Shown here piece by piece: positions 10,008 to 17,211 of a stretch of DNA of 64,000 nucleotides. This DNA is from an uncultured Polaribacter sp. (lineage in GTDB: Bacteria > Bacteroidota > Bacteroidia > Flavobacteriales > Flavobacteriaceae), in assembly GCF_947501385.1 (NCBI RefSeq), contig NZ_CANMVP010000016.1, positions 49,119 to 113,118 of the forward strand, in the 5' to 3' direction. Below the pieces are notes generated by a model. It was not told the origin of the DNA and ran no database searches. It was given only the letters and a program-made list of their open reading frames with translations. Numbering within the stretch: the stretch's first letter is position 1; every line of letters starts with the position of its first letter. Both the position numbers and the translations under genes were made by a program.

Positions 10008-10301
10008 ATGGTGAAGGATTTTAAAAAAAACAGATTCCGTTTTTCTCCCCTTTGGGGGAAAGGTGGCTTTTTATCATATCCATTCATACTATTCGTTCGT
10101 TTTTACCAAAGCGCCATTTCACCATACACACCCGCAACATGCAGATATAGCCCAACATGTTCACATTATACCATAGAAGCTTTGCAAAAACACGGATTGT
10201 TTTCTGGTGGTTGGTTGGCATTGAAAAGAATATTTAGTTGTCATCCTTGGGGAGGAAGTGGTTATGATCCTGTTCCTGAGAAATTAGAAAAAAGAGCATA
10301 G
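10008..10301 (+). CDS. yidD: Membrane protein insertion efficiency factor YidD
   Basis: 97 residues. The YidD core begins at [20 protein letters not shown] (from about residue 27) and continues with [15 protein letters not shown] and [10 protein letters not shown], the family signature. YidD is a small membrane-associated protein that helps YidC/Sec insertion. The first ~24 residues (including [10 protein letters not shown]) are encoded by a dispersed repeat and have no counterpart in YidD proteins I know, which begin about eight residues before FILFVRFYQ. The ATG at 10008 is the only in-frame Met upstream, so the natural start seems to have been replaced. Confidence 0.9.
   Translation: MVKDFKKNRFRFSPLWGKGGFLSYPFILFVRFYQSAISPYTPATCRYSPTCSHYTIEALQKHGLFSGGWLALKRIFSCHPWGGSGYDPVPEKLEKRA
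10036..10073 (-). repeat. Inverted copy of the cysS/hisB repeat inside yidD
   Basis: CTCCCCTTTGGGGGAAAGGT is the reverse-complement form of the repeat at 9955. It lies within the yidD open frame and encodes residues around SPLWGKGGF. Confidence 0.65.
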
Positions 10302-10577
10302 AAGTTAGAAAATAGACTTTTAATTTCAAATAAAAAGATCATTTCGAGCCGGTATTTTTAGACAGATAAAAAATGATGAAGCAATCTTCTTTCTAAATTG
10401 AGATTGCTTTATTACTTTCGCAATAATTAAAAAGAATAACTCGAGCATTACCGAAATCAAAAAACATTTTAATTGAAAGTATTAAACGTAGGTTCTCGAG
10501 AGTTTATTAAAATGAGATTTATTAATGAGGTCTCTTCCGAAGCTTCGGAACGCTCGACCAGACATAGAACATAAAAT
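10302..10577. other. Spacer yidD-lgt with degenerate palindromic repeats
   Basis: No gene seen. Positions about 10340-10412 (TCATTTCGAG, then ATGATGAAGCAATCT and GAGATTGCTT) are a decayed relative of the CATTGCGAG/GAAGCAATCT element at 51463. Positions about 10492-10560 (TCTCGAGAG, TCTTCCGAAGCTTCGGAA) hold another decayed inverted repeat just before lgt. Confidence 0.5.
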
Positions 10578-11411
10578 ATGAATTTTTTAGCAATAGAGTG
10601 GAACCCTTCCATAGGAATAGATTTAGGTTTTTTTGTAATTCGCTGGTACAGTTTAATGTTTGTAGCTGCATTTTTACTAGGTTTAAGGCTCATGAAGAAA
10701 ATCTATATTGAAGATAAAATTCCTGTAGAAAAAATGGATCCCCTATTTATGTATGTATTTCTTTCTATGTTAATAGGAATGCGTTTAGGAGATGTTTTTT
10801 TTTACAGCTGGGATTATTACCAGCACAACCTTTTAGAAATATTTTTACCCTTTAAAAAATCTGCTGAAGGATGGAAATTTAGTGGTTATACTGGTTTCGC
10901 TAGTCATGGTGCAGCCATTGGTATTCCAATCGCGATGTATTTTTACGCAAAAAAACATTTACAAAAGCCTTGGTTATTTATTTTAGATCGACTGGCAATA
11001 ATGGTTGCTTTGGCAGGTTTTTTTATTCGTTTTGGAAACTTTTTCAATTCAGAAATTTATGGGAAAGAAACAGGTTCTAACTTTGGTGTTATTTTTAAAG
11101 CGGCAGGAGAAACTGCTCCAAGACATCCTACACAGCTGTATGAAGGATTAAGTTATTTGGCCTTATTTTTTGTAATGTGGTACTTGTACTGGAAAACAAA
11201 CAAAAAATACCAAACTGGTTTCCTTTTTGGTTTGTTTATGGTTGTTTTATGGTCTTTACGATTTGTGATAGAATTTTTAAAAGAGCCACAGGTACAACAG
11301 CGAGGAGAAGAATGGATTTTTAGTCCGTTAAATACAGGTCAAGTTTTAAGCATCCCTTTGGTATTGATTGGTGTTTGGTTAATGATTAGAAAATCTAATA
11401 AAGAAGCATAG
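10578..11411 (+). CDS. lgt: Prolipoprotein diacylglyceryl transferase
   Basis: 277 residues, polytopic inner-membrane enzyme. It transfers diacylglyceryl from phosphatidylglycerol to the lipobox Cys of prolipoproteins, the first step for the many lipoproteins encoded in this window. Family landmarks are SHGAAIGIPIAMYFYAKK, the signature GNFFNSEIYGKETGSNFGVI with its essential Arg/Asn region, and RHPTQLYEGLSYL. Several hydrophobic segments are visible. A small membrane gene follows after 5 bp, suggesting co-transcription. Confidence 0.96.
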   Translation: MNFLAIEWNPSIGIDLGFFVIRWYSLMFVAAFLLGLRLMKKIYIEDKIPVEKMDPLFMYVFLSMLIGMRLGDVFFYSWDYYQHNLLEIFLPFKKSAEGWKFSGYTGFASHGAAIGIPIAMYFYAKKHLQKPWLFILDRLAIMVALAGFFIRFGNFFNSEIYGKETGSNFGVIFKAAGETAPRHPTQLYEGLSYLALFFVMWYLYWKTNKKYQTGFLFGLFMVVLWSLRFVIEFLKEPQVQQRGEEWIFSPLNTGQVLSIPLVLIGVWLMIRKSNKEA

Positions 11412-11416
11412 AGTTC

Positions 11417-11728
11417 ATGGAGAAATTAAAACAACGTTGGAATATTACAAGCAACTGGTCTTTGGTGGCTATATTTATCGTTTTTGCAATCAATGGTTCT
11501 TTTGCAGCATGGGTTGCAAAACCCGTAACCAATTTTATAGGTTTAAATCCTGACACGCTATCAGGATTTATTTATTGGCCTTTAAGAATCTTATTGATCT
11601 TCCCAATTTATCAATTAACACTCCCAATTGTAGGTTGGTTATTTGGTCAATTTAAATTCTTTTGGGCGTTTGAAAAAAAGTTTCTAAGCAGGTTGGGTTT
11701 TGGCTTTTTATTTAAAACGGAAGATTAA
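11417..11728 (+). CDS. Small membrane protein, DUF6787-like
   Basis: 103 residues with two hydrophobic segments (about 16-35 and 53-75) and an aromatic C-terminus (FWAFEKKFLSRLGFGFLF). It resembles the small Bacteroidota family usually labelled DUF6787, which has no known function. It follows lgt by 5 bp and ends tail-to-tail over the next gene by 4 bp. Confidence 0.7.
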   Translation: MEKLKQRWNITSNWSLVAIFIVFAINGSFAAWVAKPVTNFIGLNPDTLSGFIYWPLRILLIFPIYQLTLPIVGWLFGQFKFFWAFEKKFLSRLGFGFLFKTED

Positions 11729-11991
11729 TTTTCAATAATTTCTTCATTTTTTCTTTTGTTAATTACATAACTATAAATCCACATCAGTGAAAAAGTAGGG
11801 ATGAAATCTAAAGGAAGAATTTCTTCCACAAAACTTAAAGTACCCGCAATTTTACCTTCTTTTCCTTTGTACATTTTGGTCATAATATAACCAGAGATCG
11901 GAGCCCATATAAAGTCGAAAAAAGGAATGGGTAAAAAACCGATTAAATCTAAAACAATACTCGCAGCTAATTTTTTATATTTACTATTCAT
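11725..11991 (-). CDS. Small hypothetical membrane protein
   Basis: 88 residues with hydrophobic stretches around LDLIGFLPIPFFDFIWAPIS and LDFIPTFSLMWIYSYVI, and a Lys/Glu-rich tail. No domain recognised. It converges with and overlaps by 4 bp the preceding gene. The ORF is intact and typical of flavobacterial codon use, so I take it as real. Confidence 0.65.
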   Translation of the reverse strand: MNSKYKKLAASIVLDLIGFLPIPFFDFIWAPISGYIMTKMYKGKEGKIAGTLSFVEEILPLDFIPTFSLMWIYSYVINKRKNEEIIEN

Positions 11992-12073
11992 ATTTTACAC
12001 TATTCAAATTTCTTGCCAAAATATATTCGGTATCTAGAGAATTCTATAATTTTACTAAAAATAATCATTTCAG

Positions 12074-12703
12074 GTGAATTTCAACATATTTAAAAATACA
12101 ATAGAAGCATTACAATCGAAACAATTAGGCGGTTTAGAGGCACAATTTAAATTGGCACCAGCACTTCGTTTACAATACAATGCTGACAGAATAAAAGCAA
12201 AGCAACCAAGAAAAGCGGCAGTTTTGGCATTGTTTTATCCAGATAACAATAATGAAACTACCTTTTTATTAACAGAAAGAGCACGTTACAAAGGCACACA
12301 TTCTGCTCAAATAAGTTTCCCTGGAGGTAAAAGAGATACCACCGATGCCAATTTACAAGAAACGGCATTAAGAGAAGCTTTTGAAGAAGTGGGTGTTTTA
12401 CCAAATTCGGTAGAAATCATCAGAGAACTAACAGATGTATACATTCCACCAAGTAATTTTTTGGCTACTCCTTTTATTGGCTTTGCTGATACAAAACCAA
12501 CCTTTAACACGAATTATGAAGTTGAAAATACCATCGAAATTTTGGTAGAAGAATTGCTTAATGAAGCGTCTTTATCTACTATAAATTTAAGTACTTCTTA
12601 CATGAAAAATATAGATGTTCCCTGCTTCAAATTTAACAATTATATGGTGTGGGGTGCTACTGCTATGATGCTTTCAGAAATTAAAGAACTGTTAAAATTA
12701 TAA
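12074..12703 (+). CDS. CoA pyrophosphatase-type NUDIX hydrolase
   Basis: 209 residues. The NUDIX box GGKRDTTDANLQETALREAF followed by EEVG (about 77-101), preceded by the UPF0035-type LLTERARYKGTHSAQISFPG, points to the CoA/nudix hydrolase subfamily that cleaves CoA to phosphopantetheine and 3',5'-ADP. The start is GTG at 12074: a stop codon (12062-12064) lies just upstream and no ATG precedes the conserved region. It is probably cytosolic. Confidence 0.88.
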   Translation: MNFNIFKNTIEALQSKQLGGLEAQFKLAPALRLQYNADRIKAKQPRKAAVLALFYPDNNNETTFLLTERARYKGTHSAQISFPGGKRDTTDANLQETALREAFEEVGVLPNSVEIIRELTDVYIPPSNFLATPFIGFADTKPTFNTNYEVENTIEILVEELLNEASLSTINLSTSYMKNIDVPCFKFNNYMVWGATAMMLSEIKELLKL

Positions 12704-12755
12704 TGTTTGTTATATCTTTTGTAAGTTTGTTTTAAACCAAGTAAAACTATTTAGA

Positions 12756-13574
12756 ATGCCTTTATTTAAAAGGAATCCTTTTGGTCATATCTTATTTTTA
12801 AAGAAGATGATCATCAGAATTTTTGGACTTATTTCTCATGGAAGATACCGTAAATTTAACAATTTACAGATAGAAGGTTCTGAGATTTTAAGAAGCCTAC
12901 CAGAAAGAAATGTCTTATTTATTTCGAACCATCAAACCTATTTTGCAGATGTTGCAGCCATGTTTCATGTGTTTAATGCTGCTTTAAAAGGAAGAGATGA
13001 TACGATTAAGAACATTGGTTATATCTGGAACCCAAAGTTAAATTTTTACTTTGTTGCTGCTGGCGAGACGATGCGTTCTGGTATATTACCTAAAATATTT
13101 GCTTATGCAGGTTCTGTATCTATTGACAGAACTTGGCGAAGTGCTGGTGAAAATGTAAACAGACAAGTTAAAAATTCTGATATTTCGAACATCGAAAAAG
13201 CCATAAAGGATGGTTGGGTGATTACCTTTCCACAAGGCACAACCACACCTTTTAAGCCTATTAGAAGAGGAACCGCACATATTATTAAAACATGTAAGCC
13301 GATTGTGGTGCCTGTAGTGATTGATGGTTTTAGACGTTCTTTTGATAAAAAAGGATTGAATATTAAAAAACGGAATGTGTTGCAATCTATGGTGATTAAA
13401 GAACCTCTGGAAATAGATTATGAAAATGAGAGTATTGCAGACATTGTTACTAAAATTGAATATGCAATAGAACAACACCCGTCTTTCTTAAAAGTATTGT
13501 CTCCAGAAGATGCCGAAGAATATCTAATGGAAGAAGAAGAATTGAATAAAAAAAGAGAATTTTGGAGTTCTTAA
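12756..13574 (+). CDS. 1-acyl-sn-glycerol-3-phosphate acyltransferase family protein
   Basis: 272 residues of the PlsC-type lysophospholipid acyltransferase family. The catalytic HX4D motif is NHQTYFAD (about 68-75) and the phosphate-binding block is FPQGTTTPFKPIRRGT (about 158-173). It acylates a lysolipid at the inner face of the membrane; Bacteroidota have several paralogues, so the acceptor is not certain. It ends with a 4-bp tail-to-tail overlap with the next gene. Confidence 0.88.
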   Translation: MPLFKRNPFGHILFLKKMIIRIFGLISHGRYRKFNNLQIEGSEILRSLPERNVLFISNHQTYFADVAAMFHVFNAALKGRDDTIKNIGYIWNPKLNFYFVAAGETMRSGILPKIFAYAGSVSIDRTWRSAGENVNRQVKNSDISNIEKAIKDGWVITFPQGTTTPFKPIRRGTAHIIKTCKPIVVPVVIDGFRRSFDKKGLNIKKRNVLQSMVIKEPLEIDYENESIADIVTKIEYAIEQHPSFLKVLSPEDAEEYLMEEEELNKKREFWSS

Positions 13575-14119
13575 TTGTTTTGGTTGATTTTAAATAATTG
13601 CATTTCTATACCAAGAAAAAAGCTCCACCTATATGCTAAATCATTATAAAGATACTCTAAATCTGTTCTTTGTGTAATCTGGTTTAGAAAACTCAACCGG
13701 ACGGTATCGCTTAAAAAGTATTCAAATTGAACAGAACCAGACCAACTAAAAAGATTCTTTTGTTCTCTGTTTATAAATCCTGTACCAATTGATGGCGTAA
13801 TATGGAAGTTATAATCATTAAAAACATCCATAAAAGTAAATCCTGTAAAAGCACCAAACCGGGTGTATTGTGTACTTAAAAAAGCTTTTTCGAATTCTAA
13901 ACCATAGATAAGAAAGCCCAAACTATTATCTTCACCTTCATGTTTTACTCTTGCAATAAAATTGAGTGTTCCTGCTCTATTCCCTAGGTTATCACCAAAA
14001 ACAAGCAACTTAAAATCATGATGTAGCGAAAAATTTACTGAATTTTGACTATAACAAAACAAACTATTTATTACAAATAGTAAGAAAAAGATTAGGGAAC
14101 TTTTCTTTTGAAGGGTCAA
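13571..14119 (-). CDS. Hypothetical exported beta-rich protein
   Basis: 182 residues beginning with a signal peptide (KKSSLIFFLLFVINSLFCYSQ). The mature part has alternating hydrophobic strands (ITPSIGTGFINREQ, SGSVQFEYFLSDTVRLSFLN) that could form a small outer-membrane barrel. The start codon is TTG at 14119: no in-frame ATG lies upstream of the signal peptide, and the first internal Met comes only near residue 95. Function unknown. Confidence 0.65.
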   Translation of the reverse strand: MTLQKKSSLIFFLLFVINSLFCYSQNSVNFSLHHDFKLLVFGDNLGNRAGTLNFIARVKHEGEDNSLGFLIYGLEFEKAFLSTQYTRFGAFTGFTFMDVFNDYNFHITPSIGTGFINREQKNLFSWSGSVQFEYFLSDTVRLSFLNQITQRTDLEYLYNDLAYRWSFFLGIEMQLFKINQNN

Positions 14120-14202
14120 ATGATATATAGTTATAATACGAGATAAAGGTACTCTTTTTCTGAATAAAAATTACCTACAACGCATTGTTTTCGAAATGAT
14201 TT

Positions 14203-15207
14203 TTATTTAGTTTTCAAAATTTCATCAATAGTATCCAATTCATTTTCAGAGAAAGTGGTGTTTTCAATTGCCTTCACACTGTCTAAAATCTGTTCAGTTT
14301 TGCTGGCTCCAATTAATACAGAGGTAATTCTTTGGTCTTTTAAAATCCAAGAAATAGCCATTTGTGCTAAATTCTGATTTCTACTTGCAGCAATTTCATT
14401 CAATGCTTTAATCTTAGGAAGCATTTCTAAAACTTGATTTGAATTTAAAAACGGACTGTCTTTTACAGCTCTTGAATCTTTTGGTAAACCGTTAATGTAT
14501 TTATTTGTTAGCATTCCTTGTGCCAGTGGCGAAAAACAAATAGCACCAACACCGGTGTTTTCTAACAAATCTAACAATCCGTCTTCTATCCATCGGTCAA
14601 ACAAACTATATCTTGGTTGGTGAATTAAGCAGGGAGTTCCTAAATCTTTTAAAATTTGAAATGCTTTTTTGGCTTCTTCTGGCTGGTAATTAGAAAGTCC
14701 CACATACAAAGCTTTTCCTTGTCTTACCATCAAATCTAAAGTCCCCATGGTTTCTTCTAAAGGCGTATCATAATCGGGTCTGTGATGATAAAAAATATCT
14801 ACATAATCTAAGCCCATTCTTTGCAAACTTTGATCTAAACTTGCCACCAAAAACTTTTTAGAACCCAAATCTCCATAAGGTCCAGCCCACATTCCGTAAC
14901 CCGCTTTTGTAGAAATAATAAGTTCGTCTCTGTAAGATTTAAAATCTTTTTGTAAGATTTTACCAAAATTACGTTCAGCCGAACCTGGAGGCGGCCCATA
15001 ATTGTTAGCCAAATCGAAATGTGTAATTCCGTTATCGAAAGCACATTTTAATAAATTTCTAGAATTTTTAAAATTGTCATCATCACCAAAGTTATGCCAT
15101 AGCCCTAAAGAAAGCTCTGGTAACAACAAGCCACTCTTGCCAGTTCTTCTAAATTTCATTGTATCATAACGCTTAGCGTCTGCTATATAACTGTTTTTTT
15201 TACTCAT
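14203..15207 (-). CDS. Aldo/keto reductase (YghZ/MgrA-like)
   Basis: 334 residues, NADPH-dependent TIM-barrel oxidoreductase. Catalytic tetrad segments are visible: DLANNYG (Asp/Tyr), STKAGYG (Lys) and YHHRPDYDTP (His). The sequence resembles the beta-subunit-like AKR14 group (L-glyceraldehyde 3-phosphate reductase). It starts within the stop of the MFS gene (4-bp overlap), so reductase and transporter form one operon and may act on an imported sugar or aldehyde; that link is inference. Confidence 0.88.
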   Translation of the reverse strand: MSKKNSYIADAKRYDTMKFRRTGKSGLLLPELSLGLWHNFGDDDNFKNSRNLLKCAFDNGITHFDLANNYGPPPGSAERNFGKILQKDFKSYRDELIISTKAGYGMWAGPYGDLGSKKFLVASLDQSLQRMGLDYVDIFYHHRPDYDTPLEETMGTLDLMVRQGKALYVGLSNYQPEEAKKAFQILKDLGTPCLIHQPRYSLFDRWIEDGLLDLLENTGVGAICFSPLAQGMLTNKYINGLPKDSRAVKDSPFLNSNQVLEMLPKIKALNEIAASRNQNLAQMAISWILKDQRITSVLIGASKTEQILDSVKAIENTTFSENELDTIDEILKTK

Positions 15208-16457
15208 AATTTTGATATACTTTTTCTAAATCCTAAGGCGGCTAGTAAGCCAACAATAGGAATGATTGTAAAGGTGGTAAATAATTTTTGATATGCTATA
15301 ATGGTTGGGTTTTCGCCCAACATATATCCTGTAAATAACGACATAAAAATATCTGGAGTAAAACCTACCACAGAAATAATACCTACTAAAGTACCTGTCA
15401 TTTGTAAGGGTGTTTTTGTTTCTTCAATAATGGCAAAATACAAACCTCTTAAAGAATAAGTTCCCAAGGCCATAAAGATAAAAATTGTAAATGATAAATA
15501 GATGGGTTGTTCATTAAAAAAGCCCAGTCCTAAAAAAGCAGATGCTAAAATTAAAACTGTAAAACTAGGAACAATCAATTTAGACGGAATCAACTTGTCT
15601 GCCAGCCAACCAAAAGAAATGGCGGCAATTGGTCTTAAATACTGAATAAAAACCGCAAAGTACGTAGCTTCTTCTAAGGAATAATTCCAAACATCTTTGG
15701 CATACGTTCCGTAGACGCCTGTGAGCTTGTAAGAACAATAGGCACAAAAAATAATCAACGAATGGTAGATTACTTTTTTTTGTTTCATCAAAGCAAATGC
15801 TTTTTTAAAATTAAATTGAAACTCTTTGCCTGTTTCAAATTCTGACTTTTCTTTCGGCAGTACTTTCCAAACGAATAAAGAGACTAAGAAAACAATTCCA
15901 GTAATGGCTCCAATAATGTATTGTAGTGTTTCTACCTTGTTTTCAAAAGTAATTTCAACACCTTTTTTAGGAAAAAAGAAGGTTAAAATAGAGGCTCCGA
16001 ATAAAGCGATTGAAGCTGCAAAAAAGCCTCTCCCACCATCTAATAATCCGAAAGACAAGCCTTGGTTGTGTTCATTTCCCCATTGTCTTGTTGCCTTAAT
16101 TAAAGAAGCCCAAAATAGTAAAATGGTAGAAACTCCCCAAAAGGCGTATAAGATTTTTAATGTATTTATAGACGGAATTAAAGTCATCCAAAAACCACCA
16201 ATGGCCGTTAAAAACAAAGAGAGTGAGAGTAATTTTTTAGGTTCCCATTTATCGGCAATAAAACCACCAAAAAAGTAGGAGAGCATTGCAGTAATTCCGT
16301 ACAAAGCTTGTGCTTCGCCAATTTGTGCATCAGAAATTAGAAAAGCCTCTCTAATGACGGGTTTAAAAACGCGCATCAAAATAAAAGGCAACAGAAAAAT
16401 AGCTTCTCCAGCAATAATTAGCGCAAACATTACTGAGATTTTCTTTCTTTTTTGCAT
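15204..16457 (-). CDS. MFS transporter
   Basis: 417 residues with about 12 hydrophobic segments and the MFS motif-A-like loop GGFIADKWEPKK (about 64-75) and its repeat FGWLADKLIPSK (about 274-285). Inner-membrane secondary transporter. It overlaps the aldo/keto reductase by 4 bp (ATGA), so the genes are coupled. The substrate is not evident. Confidence 0.9.
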   Translation of the reverse strand: MQKRKKISVMFALIIAGEAIFLLPFILMRVFKPVIREAFLISDAQIGEAQALYGITAMLSYFFGGFIADKWEPKKLLSLSLFLTAIGGFWMTLIPSINTLKILYAFWGVSTILLFWASLIKATRQWGNEHNQGLSFGLLDGGRGFFAASIALFGASILTFFFPKKGVEITFENKVETLQYIIGAITGIVFLVSLFVWKVLPKEKSEFETGKEFQFNFKKAFALMKQKKVIYHSLIIFCAYCSYKLTGVYGTYAKDVWNYSLEEATYFAVFIQYLRPIAAISFGWLADKLIPSKLIVPSFTVLILASAFLGLGFFNEQPIYLSFTIFIFMALGTYSLRGLYFAIIEETKTPLQMTGTLVGIISVVGFTPDIFMSLFTGYMLGENPTIIAYQKLFTTFTIIPIVGLLAALGFRKSISKL

Positions 16458-16532
16458 TTGTCTAAACTAAGAATTCTTTTTGATTAGTTCTAAGAAAATT
16501 TAAGGTCTAAAATCTATTTCGATATTTTATTC

Positions 16533-16566
16533 ACAAAAAAAAGGAAGTTTTTTAGCTTCCCTTTTT
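16533..16566 (-). terminator. Terminator of the broken small gene
   Basis: GGAAG/CTTCC stem extended by A/T pairs, with runs of A and T on both sides, 20 bp beyond the ancestral stop codon of the interrupted gene (16586). It also separates that gene from the MFS transporter promoter region. Confidence 0.7.
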
Positions 16567-16585
16567 AGTAGTTTAATTTTTGTAA

Positions 16586-17141
16586 TTAATCTCTTTCGGC
16601 TGAAAACGGTAAATCTTGTCCGTCATAGGTAACAGTTCCAGACATTGAGTCTTTGTCAAATTCCATATCAAAATTTGTATTTATACCTTGTACATCAACA
16701 TCTCCAGTTAATCTTTTATTATTAAAACCCGTTGTGCATTTTGAGCTAAATGTATTCCAAAATGTCAGTTCGAGTGATTTTTTGATAAAAAAATCGTATC
16801 GAGAACTAGTTTAGAAACGAAAATTCTTATTCTCGATACAAATTTCACTTATTTCAATCGTGAAATTCACTCGAATTGACAGAATTTATCAAAATGCACA
16901 ACGGGTTATTAAAATCAACTGAGCTTAGTAAGAGTGTTCCATAAACATTAGATTCTATTTGTACCTCATAATCATCTTTAACTTTCTTTATGGTCATAAC
17001 CCCAGATAGAATTTGCTCACCTGCTTCAATTTCATAACTCCAATTTCCTGCAGGGCTATAGTCTTGTAGAGATTTCATTCCCGTAAGAGAAAAGCAGGTT
17101 AATAGTAAGATAATTCCAAAGACTACTTTGTTTTTTGACAT
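16586..17141 (-). pseudogene. Small exported protein gene interrupted by a MITE
   Basis: The reading frame starts at 17141 with a signal peptide (MSKNKVVFGIILLLTCFSLT) and runs to ...SSVDFNN at 16906, where the 178-bp element begins. It resumes in the same frame after the element with NNKRLTGDVDVQGINTNFDM and ends at the stop 16586-16588. Removing the element plus one 9-bp target duplication leaves 369 bp, an exact 122-codon gene. As it stands, translation would enter the element and stop after about 18 foreign residues (95 aa in total), so the beta-rich C-terminal third is lost. Function of the ancestral protein unknown. Confidence 0.88.
16728..16905. mobile_element. 178-bp MITE, copy 1
   Basis: The ends are perfect 17-bp inverted repeats (CCCGTTGTGCATTTTGA and its complement). 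It is flanked by a 9-bp direct duplication TTATTAAAA at 16719-16727 and 16906-16914. The interior has an inverted GTATCGAGAA/TTCTCGATAC hairpin and a second GTTCGAGTGA/TCACTCGAAT pair. There is no ORF, so it must be moved in trans; no transposase lies in this window. It differs from copy 2 (30741-30918) at only three positions. Confidence 0.92.
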
Positions 17142-17211
17142 AAAAATTTGTTTTGTAGTAGGTTTATATATTGCTACAATATACGTTTTATAAATTAATA
17201 TTCAGGTTGGA

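Noticed and set aside
13086..13478. 130-aa minus-strand ORF inside the acyltransferase gene
   Set aside because: Antisense to conserved PlsC motifs; composition is that of a frame shadow.
16854..17141. 95-aa ORF as an intact gene
   Set aside because: Its last ~18 residues are encoded by the MITE; the true frame continues on the other side of the element.
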